Shown here: one piece after another, positions 1-8,890 of the stretch
Numbering within the stretch: the stretch's first letter is position 1
Layout of the letters: each line of letters opens with the position of its first letter
Notes under the pieces: generated by a model
Seen by the model: only the letters and a program-made list of their open reading frames with translations
Databases searched by the model: none
What the model was told of the DNA's origin: nothing
Assembly: GCF_011290685.1 (NCBI RefSeq)
Contig: NZ_JAANYN010000007.1
Span: 62,001 to 126,000 of the forward strand
Direction: 5' to 3'
DNA: 64,000 nt
Source of the DNA: Cyclobacterium plantarum
GTDB taxonomy: Bacteria; Bacteroidota; Bacteroidia; Cytophagales; Cyclobacteriaceae
Program-made: the position numbers and the translations under genes

Positions 1-451
1 CACTGGAGGAAGAAATCGGGAAGATGGTCTCCTCACCCAAGCCAAGGGCATAAAACTCATTGGCCATCAGCATTTTGTCCAGGTTATCCGCTTTATTAGC
101 CACCATAAATACCGGTTTGTCCGTACTTCTGAGTTCCCTGGCAAATTCGGTATCCAAATCAGTTAGTCCATCGATGCAATCCACCACAAAAAGAATGACG
201 GATGCCTCTTCTATGGCCAGTTTGACTTGTTTCCGGATTTCCTTTTCGAACACATCATCAGACCCTGTCACGTAACCTCCGGTATCGATCACCGAAAAAA
301 ACTTGCCTCCCCACTGGGCATGCCCGTAATGGCGGTCCCGGGTCACGCCACTGAGGTTGTCCTCAATGGCTTTCCTTTCCTCTATCAACCGGTTAAAAAA
401 AGTGGATTTACCCACGTTAGGTCTCCCTACAATTGCTACTATATTAGCCAT
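1..451 (-). CDS. der: Ribosome-assembly GTPase Der (EngA), N-terminal 150 residues, cut by window edge
   Basis: Der is a double-GTPase needed for maturation of the 50S ribosomal subunit. Only the first GTPase domain is in the window. It shows the Walker A motif GRPNVGKS at residues 9-16, the G3 motif DTGG at 56-59 and the G4 motif NKAD at 119-122. The spacing is typical of Der, and the second GTPase and KH-like domains must lie beyond the left edge. The ATG at 449-451 lies 11 bases after the era stop on the same strand, so era and der probably form one transcription unit. Nothing unusual is seen in the visible part. Confidence 0.93.
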   Translation of the reverse strand, partial: MANIVAIVGRPNVGKSTFFNRLIEERKAIEDNLSGVTRDRHYGHAQWGGKFFSVIDTGGYVTGSDDVFEKEIRKQVKLAIEEASVILFVVDCIDGLTDLDTEFARELRSTDKPVFMVANKADNLDKMLMANEFYALGLGEETIFPISSSS

Positions 452-462
452 AATGCGCTATT

Positions 463-1353
463 TTATTGGTCGTAACCAAATTTTTTCAACTTGTTTTTAT
501 TTTTTCTCCAGTTTTCTTCCACCTTGACAAAGGTTTCCAAAAACACCTTCTTTCCGAAAAAGGTCTCCATTTCAATCCGGGCTTCGGTACCCACCTTCTT
601 TAAGGCATTGCCTTTGTCTCCAATGATGATCCCTTTCTGACTCTGCCTTTCCACAAAAATCAAAGCCCGCATGCGAATCAGTTTATCCGTTTCCTCAAAA
701 TCTTCAATTCTCACCTCCGTACTGTAGGGGATTTCCTTTTTGTACCGTGTAAATATCTTTTCCCGAATGATCTCAGAGGCAAAGAAACGTTCCGGGCGGT
801 CGCTCAGTTCTTCCTTATCATAAAACGGTGGATGAACCGGCAGCCTGTCCAGGATTTCCTGCATGATTTTTTGCAAATTAAACTGCTCCAGGGCTGATAT
901 GGGTATGACCACCGCTGCCTTGATCCTTTGGGTCCAGTAATCGGTGACTTCCTGTAGTTTCTCTTCTTTGTTCAGGTCAATTTTATTGATCACCAGCAAA
1001 ACAGGTACTTCAGAAGCATTGACTTTCTGAAGTATTTCCTGGATATCCTCATCAGTTTCAAACAAATCTGTCACAAAAACGATTACATCTGCATCCTCCA
1101 GAGAAAGATTGACAAAGCCCATCATGCTTTTGTGCAGTTCATACTTGGGTTTCAGCATACCGGGGGTATCCGAGAAAACAATCTGGTAATCCTCTTCATT
1201 CATAATGCCAAGGATACGATGTCGGGTAGTCTGTGCTTTGGAGGAAATGATAGACAATTTTTCTCCGAGCAGGGCATTCATCAGGGTGGACTTCCCTACA
1301 TTGGGTTTACCTATGATATTAACAAAGCCTGCCTTGTGTGTACTTTCGGACAT
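463..1353 (-). CDS. era: GTPase Era
   Basis: Era binds the 3' end of 16S rRNA and is required for 30S ribosome assembly. The 296-residue protein has normal length. It shows GKPNVGKS at 15-22 (G1), the threonine pair of switch I near 42-43, SDTPG near 61-65 (G3) and NKID at 123-126 (G4). A C-terminal KH domain carries the GxxG loop GDKG near residue 246. The ATG at 1351-1353 gives MSEST before the first strand. Translation into der follows directly downstream. A match to the Bacteroidota -7 element lies 18 bases upstream. Confidence 0.97.
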   Translation of the reverse strand: MSESTHKAGFVNIIGKPNVGKSTLMNALLGEKLSIISSKAQTTRHRILGIMNEEDYQIVFSDTPGMLKPKYELHKSMMGFVNLSLEDADVIVFVTDLFETDEDIQEILQKVNASEVPVLLVINKIDLNKEEKLQEVTDYWTQRIKAAVVIPISALEQFNLQKIMQEILDRLPVHPPFYDKEELSDRPERFFASEIIREKIFTRYKKEIPYSTEVRIEDFEETDKLIRMRALIFVERQSQKGIIIGDKGNALKKVGTEARIEMETFFGKKVFLETFVKVEENWRKNKNKLKKFGYDQ

Positions 1354-1370
1354 GGTTTCAGATTTTTTTA

Positions 1371-1378
1371 CAAAGGTA
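1371..1378 (-). promoter_or_regulatory. Possible -7 promoter element for era
   Basis: On the minus strand the octamer reads TACCTTTG, matching the Bacteroidota consensus TAnnTTTG, and lies about 18 bases before the era start codon, implying a very short leader. No clear TTG -33 element was found at 17-23 bases upstream. A second TACCTTTG sits on the plus strand at 1402-1409, making an inverted pair. Confidence 0.35.
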
Positions 1379-1563
1379 CTTGATTTTTGAGAATATGTCC
1401 TTACCTTTGTACCACAATAAAGGAAAGGGCAACAAAAAACGTTTGCTGCCGTATAAAATACCGAAAAGCGGTGATTTATTTGACAAGCTATATTGTGTAG
1501 GATTTTTTTCTCGCTGCGCTTGACAATGAGTTACAAAATTTGAAATAATTAATAAAAATATAT

Positions 1564-1636
<73 letters not shown>

Positions 1637-1642
1637 CACTAG

Positions 1643-1669
1643 AAGGCACTGGAAACGGTGCCTTTTTTT
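1643..1669 (+). terminator. Rho-independent terminator of tRNA-fMet
   Basis: The stem AAGGCAC/GTGCCTT has 7 pairs around an 8-base loop and is followed by a T run (TTTTTTT). It lies 6 bases after the tRNA 3' end. Confidence 0.75.
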
Positions 1670-1690
1670 ATTTATAACCGAATTTATTCC

Positions 1691-1739
1691 GGGCTCATAT
1701 CCGCCGCGGCGGACACAGGTTCGAGTCCTGTTCCCGCTA
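1691..1739 (+). pseudogene. Broken tRNA-fMet copy 1 (anticodon-region and 3' half)
   Basis: The sequence GGGCTCAT matches the functional tRNA up to the anticodon. The following anticodon-stem strand and variable loop are replaced by a self-complementary GC block. The last 26 bases (1714-1739) are identical to the tRNA T-arm and acceptor 3' strand. No D-arm or 5' acceptor strand is present, so it cannot fold as a tRNA. Confidence 0.8.
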
Positions 1740-1745
1740 CACTAG

Positions 1746-1772
1746 AAGGCACGGGAATCGGTGCCTTTTTTT
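1746..1772 (+). terminator. Duplicated terminator hairpin
   Basis: This is the second copy of the tRNA terminator, displaced by 103 bp. The stem AAGGCAC/GTGCCTT is unchanged, and two loop-region bases differ from the first copy. A T run follows. Confidence 0.65.
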
Positions 1773-1793
1773 ATTTATAACCGAATTTATTCC

Positions 1794-1842
1794 GGGCTCA
1801 TATCCGCCGCGGCGGACACAGGTTCGAGTCCTGTTCCCGCTA
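1794..1842 (+). pseudogene. Broken tRNA-fMet copy 2 (anticodon-region and 3' half)
   Basis: It has the same structure as copy 1: GGGCTCAT, the GC palindrome, then 26 bases identical to the tRNA 3' end at 1817-1842. The downstream terminator differs from the first two, so the duplication boundary lies about here. Confidence 0.8.
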
Positions 1843-1848
1843 CATGCG

Positions 1849-1877
1849 AGGGCACTGGAAACAGTGCCCTTTTTTTG
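1849..1877 (+). terminator. Strong terminator hairpin with GAAA tetraloop
   Basis: A perfect 9-pair stem AGGGCACTG/CAGTGCCCT closes a GAAA loop and is followed by seven T. It stands between the second tRNA fragment and the GIY-YIG gene, so the nuclease gene probably needs its own promoter or read-through. Confidence 0.75.
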
Positions 1878-1891
1878 TTATTTTTAATCCC

Positions 1892-2140
1892 ATGTTTACT
1901 GTTTATGCACTTTACAGTGAAAAATTCGATAAAATCTATATCGGATTTACTTCTAATCTTCAAAAACGCCTAATCTCACATAACGAGCTGGGTACAAAGG
2001 GATGGACGATTGCTTTTCGACCATGGAAGCTTATCCATACTGAAACATTTAAATCCAAAAAAGAGGCCATGAATAGAGAAAAACACCTCAAAACAGGAGT
2101 GGGTAGAGAATTTATCCGGAATCTTATTCCCAAAATTTAA
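1892..2140 (+). CDS. Small GIY-YIG endonuclease-domain protein (82 residues)
   Basis: The protein starts MFTVYALYSE and carries the GIY-YIG pair as VYALY (residues 4-8) and IYIGFT (15-20). Next comes the arginine-containing helix with NLQKRLISHN (22-31) and a glutamate-bearing segment AMNREKHLKTG near 59-69. This is the full length of stand-alone GIY-YIG proteins of the UvrC-N/UPF0213 group, which cut DNA with one domain. I chose the ATG at 1892 because the conserved fold begins at once; the frame is open upstream into the terminator. The gene is flanked by two nearly identical 23-bp direct repeats (1794-1816 and 2147-2169). Many Bacteroidota genomes hold several such genes beside RNA genes; the cellular role is unknown. 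Confidence 0.8.
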   Translation: MFTVYALYSEKFDKIYIGFTSNLQKRLISHNELGTKGWTIAFRPWKLIHTETFKSKKEAMNREKHLKTGVGREFIRNLIPKI

Positions 2141-2146
2141 TCCCAT

Positions 2147-2169
2147 GGGCTCATATCCGCAGCGGCGGA
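2147..2169 (+). repeat. Third copy of the 23-bp GC-palindrome repeat, right flank of the GIY-YIG gene
   Basis: It matches the copies at 1691-1713 and 1794-1816 at 22 of 23 bases (one C to A change inside the palindrome). It is followed by other hairpin-forming sequence (CCCGAGAATCGGG) and a T-arm-like stretch GGGATTCGATCCC ending near 2215, which is not the fMet sequence. Confidence 0.8.
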
Positions 2170-3098
2170 CAAAGAGCTTGCCCCGAGAATCGGGATTCGA
2201 TCCCAGTTATCGCGACACAAAACCCCTATACTGCACACAATTGTTTTTTTTCGGAGCTATTTAGAGGGCCTTTTTGCGGCAAACTGCCGGACTTTTAACT
2301 TGTTTACCGACTCCAAACAGTCATTATACGCTTTGCGGGCACCATTCGCTTATTCCTTCGCCTTCTTATTGCCTTGGCAAAAGAATTGCAAATCAATTTT
2401 ACGGAAATAATATTGCCTCCGGATTAGGTGGCTGCGACCCCCATAGGGTATTGCATCCCAGAGGACACCATTTATTCTTCTTTCTGTCAGTAGAGGACTG
2501 ATCTGGAGAGGACTGATTTTGGTTGGGTAAATGGTTTTTGCTTGGCTGGAAGGATATTAAATCTGCTTCAAGGTCGTTAATTGTAATTGTTTTATTAAAA
2601 CCTAAAAGCAAAAGGTGAGCATTCCGCTCAAGCTAAAGGTACTATTGGAATTTTTGAAAAAATCTCTAAAAAACATTATCAGAGTATTATAAATTAATTT
2701 TCATGTATTAATTTGGAGATTTTCCATTTAAATAGCTATAATATTATATGAGATCATACTTTAACAAAATAGTTTTTTTTCTTTTTTTTAAATTTTTTTT
2801 AACTAATATTGCCAACATTAAAATAGGACGATGATATTTTTCCTGCTTGTATTTTCTATGTTTCCGTCCTGTTGATTTTCTTAAGAAATGGATTAGCACA
2901 TATCCAGTTTCCATCCGGATGGAGCTTGTGTGTTATCTAGGTAGTTTTAGTATTTTTAATTAAAAAAGAAATGTTTGATTATGGTTAAAAAAAAAGCATA
3001 AAGCACAATACCGGCACTTTTAACAAATTTAAAAGTTTTTCAAATGCTCAAAAATAGGGGCATCATTTCATTATTTGATTAACAACAACCCAATATTT
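2170..3098. other. Long intergenic region before the first SusC gene
   Basis: The left part (2170-2600) holds hairpin-rich debris and open frames without a recognisable family. From 2640 to 3060 the sequence is strongly AT-rich with long A and T runs, which fits a regulatory leader of the SusC gene. I found no exact TAnnTTTG element here. A near match, TATGTTTC, lies around 2857. Confidence 0.5.
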
Positions 3099-6000
3099 AT
3101 GAAAAAAAGAATCCCAATCCTCTCAGCGAGGATAGGGAAAGCCTCATTTGGCATGGCAATGGTCTTGCTTTTTGCGACCAATGCTAGCGCCCAGGAAATG
3201 GCTTTCGCTACACCTCCCATTCCTAAAAATGCTTCCGTTTTTGGAATGGATTTTACAACAAATAATCCTGGATTATCACCAACAACTATGTCAATTACCA
3301 GGTCAAATAAGGTGGCAGATGTGGTAATCAAGGGAAGGGTCGTGGACAAAGATGGTTTGTCTCTTCCAGGAGTGACGGTGACCGTTCCAGGCACCACCTA
3401 TGGAACTGTTACCGACCTTGATGGTAATTATTCCATTACTGTTCCGGAAGGTTCTACGCTTGTTTTCTCTTTTATAGGTTTTGAGAGTCAAACGGTGGTA
3501 GTGGGTAATAAAAGCACCATTGATATAACCTTGGATGAAGAAGTGTCTGCCTTAGATGAAGTAGTGGTCATTGGCTATGGTACACAGGAAAGAAGGGATA
3601 TTTCCACGGCCATTTCATCGGTTTCTTCAGAAGATCTCAAAGACAGGCCAAACTCAAACTTTGCCCAATCCATTCAGGGCAGGATGGCCGGTGTTAGGGT
3701 TTCAAACAACAATACCGCACCTGGTGGTGGTTCAAATATCGTGATCAGGGGTGTAAGCTCCATCAATGCCAGTAATAGTCCATTGATCGTTATTGACGGA
3801 TTCCCCATAAAAGAGGGCTATAATAAAACAGAAAACCCATTAAACTCCATTAACCCTTCAGATATTGAATCCATTGAGGTATTGAAAGATGCTTCTTCCA
3901 GTGCCATTTATGGTACACAGGCTGCAAATGGAGTGATTTTGGTAACTACAAAAAAGGGAAAATCCGGAAAACCCACCATTTCGGTGAATGCCAGTTCAGG
4001 AATCCAATCGATGCTTAACAAGGTGGATGTGTTGAACAGGGATCAATTTTTGCAAATGATGGATGAATCCAGAGCGGCGGCCTACATCATCGAGGATCCC
4101 AATTTTGGCACTAATAATCCTGAGGCCCCTTTATGGCAATGGACGGATTCCGACGAAACCAGGATTTCCAATTGGAGAAACTTTTCCAGAAACAAAGAAG
4201 GTATGCAGGATCCCTACGAAATGTTCTATAGATGGATCACCGTTACCGATACCACCAAAAACAGCCCTCATGATACCGACTGGCAGGATGTGATCAGTCG
4301 AATGGGACGGGTGGATGATATCCAACTTTCTGCGGCAGGCGGTACTGACAATGTAAACTATAGGATATCCGGTGGCTATTTCGGCCAGGAAGGGATCATC
4401 AAGGCGTCAGGGTATGAACGTTTCTCCATGAGAGCCAATATAGACATGAAGGTAAACGAATGGTTAAAGTTAGGCCTTATGCTAGCTCCGTCCATTGAAA
4501 CGACTGATGTTTTGTCCAATACGGAAGGTGGTGCCAGCAACAATCCTTTTTACAATGCCCTGGCTTTACCTCCCATTTGGGCGCCTACGGATGAAAACGG
4601 TGTCCCACATTATTATGGTACTGAATCGACGTACGAAAACCCTTGGTTTTGGAATTTGGATTTTGCAGTTAACCCCTTGTCCACCTTCAAGATTAAGGAT
4701 ACACGAAAAACCATCAAAAACCTGGCAACGCTATATGGCGAATTCAGGCTTTTAGAAGACCTGACATTCCGGTCAGAGTTCCATACGCAGATCAGGTTCT
4801 GGGAAAGGGATTATTTTCTACCCAACTCAATGCCCACTACCCAACAACCTTTCTCGAGATCAAGGGGTATTCATCAAATGAACAATCACTTCATGTGGAA
4901 TTCCCAAAACTTTCTGACTTATGCGAAGAAGTTCAGCAGCCATTCTCTCAACGCCATGGTGGGTTACTCTGTAGATGAAGCAATTTATAGGAGTTCCTAC
5001 ATGAACAAATATGATTATCCCACAGATTTAGTCCCTACCCTTAATCAGGGCGTTACCGTCGTAGACGGACAAAATGATGCAAGGACAAATCAGTCCCGTG
5101 AAACAATGATTGGTAGTTTTGCCCGGGTAATGTATAATTATGACAGCAAATACTATTTTACAGGCAGTATCCGTCGTGATGGCTCTTCCAAGTTTGGTGA
5201 AGATAATAAGTGGGGAGTATTCCCTTCCTTTTCCGTCGCCTGGCGTGCTTCAGATGAAGGTTTCTTTGATCCCTTGAGAAGATATATCAGCGATCTGAAA
5301 ATCCGTGGTGGCTGGGGTGTGATTGGTAATGCCGGAATCAGCAATTACCTTGCGCTAAGTACTTTGAATTCCGGTGCTTATGTATTGGGTTCCGGTTCTA
5401 CTATTTCCCCTTCTTATGTAGATGGTAAGGTAGCCAACCCCTCTCTGGGATGGGAAGAAACTACTGACTATGGCGTGGGAACCGACCTGGAAATATTAGA
5501 CAGCAGGGTGATGTTCAGTGTGGATTACTTCTACCGGCAGACCGACAACATGTTGTTTAACATGCCGTTGCCGATCGTTACCGGTTTTGGTTCTTACATG
5601 GCCAATGTGGGCTCTATGCGAAACAGGGGATTTGAATATTCCATTACCACCCGAAATGTTACCGGGGTGTTTAACTGGAGGACCAGTGCCAATTTATCCT
5701 ATTACCGCAACAGGGTCTTGGATCTTGGAAAAGACAAACGTCCCATAATCACCAACAATGGCTATACAAGCGAAGGCAGACCGTTGGCCGGTATCTGGGG
5801 CTATTACAATCTCGGCGCATTCGATGATTGGGAAGATGTAAAAACTTCGCCTATTTTCAATCCTCAGCAGTCTATATGGGCCAACAGGTCCAATCCGGGA
5901 ACACCGAAGGCGGCAGATGTAAATGGAGACGGTATCCTGTCTGCGGCTGATCAGACAGTTATCGGCCAGAATAATCCCGATTTTGTATGGGGTATGACCA

Positions 6001-6479
6001 ATGATTTCGGTTATAAAAATTTCGATCTTTCGGTTCAGATAAATGGAGTCCAGGGAGGTGACCTGTCTATGGTGGAATTTGAAAGCATGCTGGGAAGAGG
6101 GGGAGGAAGAAGAAGTATGACCGTTGAATATTTTGAAAATTACTGGAGGCCTACCCAAACTGACGCGATATATGCTACTCCGATCAGAAAAAGTTCCGAT
6201 GGGGCCAGCGCTTCCGGAAGTTTGGTTTTCAAAGGTACTTACGTAAACATTCAGAACGTGATTTTGGGTTATACTTTGCCCAATAAAATTGCCAGCAGAG
6301 CCAAGATCGCCAATCTACGTATGTACCTGAGCGTACAAAATGCGTTTTTCTTTACTCAATATCCAGGCTATAACCCAGAGGTAAACTTTCAGGGGAATTC
6401 TGCACTTTCTCAGGGAATCGACCGTGGTGCCTATCCCCTGGCAAGGACTATTTCTTTTGGAATCAATTTATCTTTATAA
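3099..6479 (+). CDS. SusC/RagA-type TonB-linked outer-membrane protein (1126 residues)
   Basis: SusC proteins form the outer-membrane barrel that imports glycans or peptides bound by a SusD lipoprotein, using TonB energy. The start at 3099 gives MKKRIPILSA and a signal peptide ending ASA-Q near residue 31; an upstream in-frame codon at 3075 would only add eight residues before it. A carboxypeptidase-regulatory-like domain (about 75-155; GVTVTVPGTTYGTVTDLDG) precedes the plug, which opens with DEVVVIGYGTQERRD. A long barrel ends with the aromatic/hydrophobic terminus FGINLSL. No STN domain is present, so it is unlikely to signal to a FecR. SusD follows after 12 bases. Confidence 0.95.
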   Translation: MKKRIPILSARIGKASFGMAMVLLFATNASAQEMAFATPPIPKNASVFGMDFTTNNPGLSPTTMSITRSNKVADVVIKGRVVDKDGLSLPGVTVTVPGTTYGTVTDLDGNYSITVPEGSTLVFSFIGFESQTVVVGNKSTIDITLDEEVSALDEVVVIGYGTQERRDISTAISSVSSEDLKDRPNSNFAQSIQGRMAGVRVSNNNTAPGGGSNIVIRGVSSINASNSPLIVIDGFPIKEGYNKTENPLNSINPSDIESIEVLKDASSSAIYGTQAANGVILVTTKKGKSGKPTISVNASSGIQSMLNKVDVLNRDQFLQMMDESRAAAYIIEDPNFGTNNPEAPLWQWTDSDETRISNWRNFSRNKEGMQDPYEMFYRWITVTDTTKNSPHDTDWQDVISRMGRVDDIQLSAAGGTDNVNYRISGGYFGQEGIIKASGYERFSMRANIDMKVNEWLKLGLMLAPSIETTDVLSNTEGGASNNPFYNALALPPIWAPTDENGVPHYYGTESTYENPWFWNLDFAVNPLSTFKIKDTRKTIKNLATLYGEFRLLEDLTFRSEFHTQIRFWERDYFLPNSMPTTQQPFSRSRGIHQMNNHFMWNSQNFLTYAKKFSSHSLNAMVGYSVDEAIYRSSYMNKYDYPTDLVPTLNQGVTVVDGQNDARTNQSRETMIGSFARVMYNYDSKYYFTGSIRRDGSSKFGEDNKWGVFPSFSVAWRASDEGFFDPLRRYISDLKIRGGWGVIGNAGISNYLALSTLNSGAYVLGSGSTISPSYVDGKVANPSLGWEETTDYGVGTDLEILDSRVMFSVDYFYRQTDNMLFNMPLPIVTGFGSYMANVGSMRNRGFEYSITTRNVTGVFNWRTSANLSYYRNRVLDLGKDKRPIITNNGYTSEGRPLAGIWGYYNLGAFDDWEDVKTSPIFNPQQSIWANRSNPGTPKAADVNGDGILSAADQTVIGQNNPDFVWGMTNDFGYKNFDLSVQINGVQGGDLSMVEFESMLGRGGGRRSMTVEYFENYWRPTQTDAIYATPIRKSSDGASASGSLVFKGTYVNIQNVILGYTLPNKIASRAKIANLRMYLSVQNAFFFTQYPGYNPEVNFQGNSALSQGIDRGAYPLARTISFGINLSL

Positions 6480-6491
6480 AAATACTATCTT

Positions 6492-7976
6492 ATGAAGAAA
6501 TTATTTTCACTGCTCATATTAGCTGCCACTCTGATTTCCTGTTCGGAGGACTTCTTGAACACGCAGCCGGAAGATACCCTGTCGACGGGGGCTTTTTTCA
6601 ACAATCCGAGTGAGATCAAGGCAGGTTTAATTGCTTGTTATGAACCCTTGCAGTCCATTTATTCCCGGAACGAACTTCCCCAATACGTTGAAATCATTGC
6701 AGATGACGGAAGAGTTGTCAATTCCCAAAGCAACGATTACCTGTTCAAGAAAAACAGTGGTAACTCCAGGTTTAGCTTGTGGCGGGATCATTACAAGATA
6801 ATCGTCAATGCCAATAACATCATTGATATTATCAACAATTATGTACCCGCCAGCACCGCAGAAACTGCATTGCTAAATGCGTACCGCGGTGAGGCCAGTT
6901 TCCTTCGCGGACTTGCCTATTTTAACCTGGTAAGGCTTTATGGAGATGTGCCGAAAGTGGTGGAAAGGCTGAATGATCCTTCATCTGCTATTGGCATAGG
7001 ACGTACATCTGTAAGTGAAATATACAATACAGTTATCATTCCTGATTTCGAAACGGCCGTAGCCAATTGTTTTTCGAAGGGCGATGCAGATCTTCAAGGC
7101 GAGGAGGCAAGGGCCTCTAAAGGAGCAGCTCTGACCATGCTGGGAAAGGCACATTTGTTTCAGGGAAATCACTCAGAAGCAGCGGAAGCCCTAAAACGGT
7201 TAATTGTTGATAAGGAGGCAGGTAATTATACCCTATTATCTGATTTTTCCCAGATTCACACTTTTGAGAATAAATTCAATGACGAATCTATTTTCGAAGT
7301 AAATTATAATGCTACTGCCGGCCAACCGAATTTCCTTTTCAAATGGATGACAAACGAGAACGGATATCGATACGGTATTGCATCAGGTGGGGGTCCGATA
7401 ATCATGTTCAATTTTCTTCAGGAATTTGTAGCAGACGACGATTGGATCAGTGATCCGGATTGGAGCCGTTACACCACTACATTGGATTCAGGAATTTTGC
7501 TGGGGGGAAGCCCGGAACTACAACCATGGCCTAAAAAATTTGTTCCTGAGAAAACCACCTTGTCTCAGTACGATATCACCGGCACCGACAATAATTACAT
7601 GATCACCCGGTATGCTGATGCCCTGTTAATGTATGCTGAAGCCCTGCATGGAATGAACCAACCGAATGAGGCGATTACCTATATCAATATGGTGCGAGAA
7701 AGAGCGGGCCTTAATGGCATCACTGCCGACCAGTTGGATCTGGAGCGAATCCTTCATGAACGAAGATTGGAATTGGCATTTGAAGGCCACCGGTTTTTCG
7801 ATTTGGTCAGAACAGGTAAGGCTATTGAAAAGATTTCTTACGCTTTAATGACTCCAATTGTCTACGATACCCAGATTTATACGACGGAGCCGATTGAAGA
7901 ATACCAACTACTCCTGCCTATTCCTGTAAATGAGATAGAAAAAGATGCTTCTCTGGTCCAAAACCCTGGATATTAA
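6492..7976 (+). CDS. SusD/RagB-type nutrient-binding lipoprotein (494 residues)
   Basis: SusD proteins sit on top of the partner SusC barrel and bind the substrate. The N-terminus MKKLFSLLILAATLISC ends in a lipobox with the acylated cysteine at residue 17. The SusD-like N-terminal half contains the typical AYRGEASFLRGLAYFNLVRL helix. The C-terminal half has the diagnostic ILHERRLELAFEGHRFFDLVR segment and ends VQNPGY. The gene is translationally close to the SusC gene (12-base gap). Substrate cannot be read from the sequence. Confidence 0.95.
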   Translation: MKKLFSLLILAATLISCSEDFLNTQPEDTLSTGAFFNNPSEIKAGLIACYEPLQSIYSRNELPQYVEIIADDGRVVNSQSNDYLFKKNSGNSRFSLWRDHYKIIVNANNIIDIINNYVPASTAETALLNAYRGEASFLRGLAYFNLVRLYGDVPKVVERLNDPSSAIGIGRTSVSEIYNTVIIPDFETAVANCFSKGDADLQGEEARASKGAALTMLGKAHLFQGNHSEAAEALKRLIVDKEAGNYTLLSDFSQIHTFENKFNDESIFEVNYNATAGQPNFLFKWMTNENGYRYGIASGGGPIIMFNFLQEFVADDDWISDPDWSRYTTTLDSGILLGGSPELQPWPKKFVPEKTTLSQYDITGTDNNYMITRYADALLMYAEALHGMNQPNEAITYINMVRERAGLNGITADQLDLERILHERRLELAFEGHRFFDLVRTGKAIEKISYALMTPIVYDTQIYTTEPIEEYQLLLPIPVNEIEKDASLVQNPGY

Positions 7977-8007
7977 CCTGATACGGGAAAGAAAATCAAA
8001 AATCAGC

Positions 8008-8031
8008 GGGCAGGCCTTGATGGATCTGCCC
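8008..8031 (+). other. Hairpin between the SusD gene and the next lipoprotein gene
   Basis: GGGCAG and CTGCCC pair around a 12-base loop in the 71-base gap. No T run follows, so it is more likely an mRNA-stabilising or processing hairpin than a terminator. Confidence 0.4.
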
Positions 8032-8047
8032 TTAGAAAACAAAAAAT

Positions 8048-8551
8048 ATGAAAAAAATAAAATATTCTGTACTTATAGGTTTGGTTACTCCCTTTATCTT
8101 CCTTTCCTGTCTGGAGGAGGATATTGTTCCTTATCCTCAAGTAAACGATGTGAAGATGTACATGACGGATATAGACGGTAATGATTCCCTTATTACCCAA
8201 CCAACAGTCAACATGCCCATGAAGTTTGTTGTGGATACGGAGGCCGATATTGCTTCGGTATGGCCAGGAGGGGAAAGAAGAATTATGAAAATGAAAAATT
8301 CTGAAACGGATTCCATTGACATGTTTGGAAACCCCGTGTTGATTGTAAGTGACCGCTATCAGGATTATGGTTTGGTTAAAGCCCGTGGTCTTACTACTGC
8401 CCTTGGTGAAACAGGATGGTATGCGGCCTACACGTATAAAACGGCTGGAGAATTTGATGTCACCGTGTTAGCTACCAATCACGGTTATCAAGGGTTTGAT
8501 TATAAGCAAATCGTTCATGATGTAGGTAAGGTTACCGTTGTAGCCCCATAA
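8048..8551 (+). CDS. Unrecognised lipoprotein of a SusCD operon (167 residues)
   Basis: The N-terminus MKKIKYSVLIGLVTPFIFLSC is a lipoprotein signal with the cysteine at residue 21. The remaining 146 residues are predicted beta-rich. They end in a segment (TYKTAGEFDVTVLATNHGYQ) that resembles the last strands of PKD-like or immunoglobulin-like domains. The gene is 71 bases after the SusD gene, on the same strand, and before a terminator, so it is the third gene of the operon. Small lipoproteins in this position often are surface glycan-binding proteins (SusE/F-like in role); that is inference from position. I recognise no specific family. Confidence 0.8.
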   Translation: MKKIKYSVLIGLVTPFIFLSCLEEDIVPYPQVNDVKMYMTDIDGNDSLITQPTVNMPMKFVVDTEADIASVWPGGERRIMKMKNSETDSIDMFGNPVLIVSDRYQDYGLVKARGLTTALGETGWYAAYTYKTAGEFDVTVLATNHGYQGFDYKQIVHDVGKVTVVAP

Positions 8552-8571
8552 GTATATCATCAAACTAAAAT

Positions 8572-8611
8572 AAGCATCTAACTCCTCAATTAAAAAATGG
8601 GGTTAGGTGCT
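8572..8611 (+). terminator. Terminator of the SusCD-lipoprotein operon
   Basis: The arms AAGCATCTAACTCC and GGGGTTAGGTGCTT pair almost fully (two mismatches) around an AT-rich loop, 20 bases after the stop codon of the lipoprotein gene. The following T content is modest. Confidence 0.6.
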
Positions 8612-8890
8612 TATTACTTTAAAAGAAAACGTATATTTTGGCGTTATATCCAGCCTGAAAGTGGATAACCTGAATTTCAAATGACGGGGTTAAATAACCA
8701 TAGCCCCCCAATCTAGAAATGTTTACCAAGCGTGCCTCCTATCCCGATTGCAGGGGACTTCAATGAACCTGAGTCTTAATAGCAGCCTGGCGCTATTGTT
8801 TACCGGGATTGTCGGATGGATACGCAGTCTTGCATTAGTTTTTTTATTTTCCTATATAATTAGGTAGGGCCATTTCAGTAGTCACATCCT
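8612..8890. other. Intergenic region without recognisable genes
   Basis: Short open frames here contain stops and show no family resemblance. The region lies beside a cluster of gene fragments and may itself be decayed coding sequence. Confidence 0.4.

Noticed and set aside
1503-1530. Short string TCTCGCTGCGCTTGACAATGAG upstream of the tRNA as a member of the dispersed repeat family
   Set aside because: Only a short stretch resembles repeat-type sequence, and no matching ends were found.
2274-2611. Small genes at 2274-2501 (plus) and 2399-2611 (minus)
   Set aside because: They overlap each other, show no family pattern, and lie in hairpin-rich debris beside the tRNA fragments.
5694-6158. 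154-codon minus-strand open frame
   Set aside because: Shadow of the first SusC gene.
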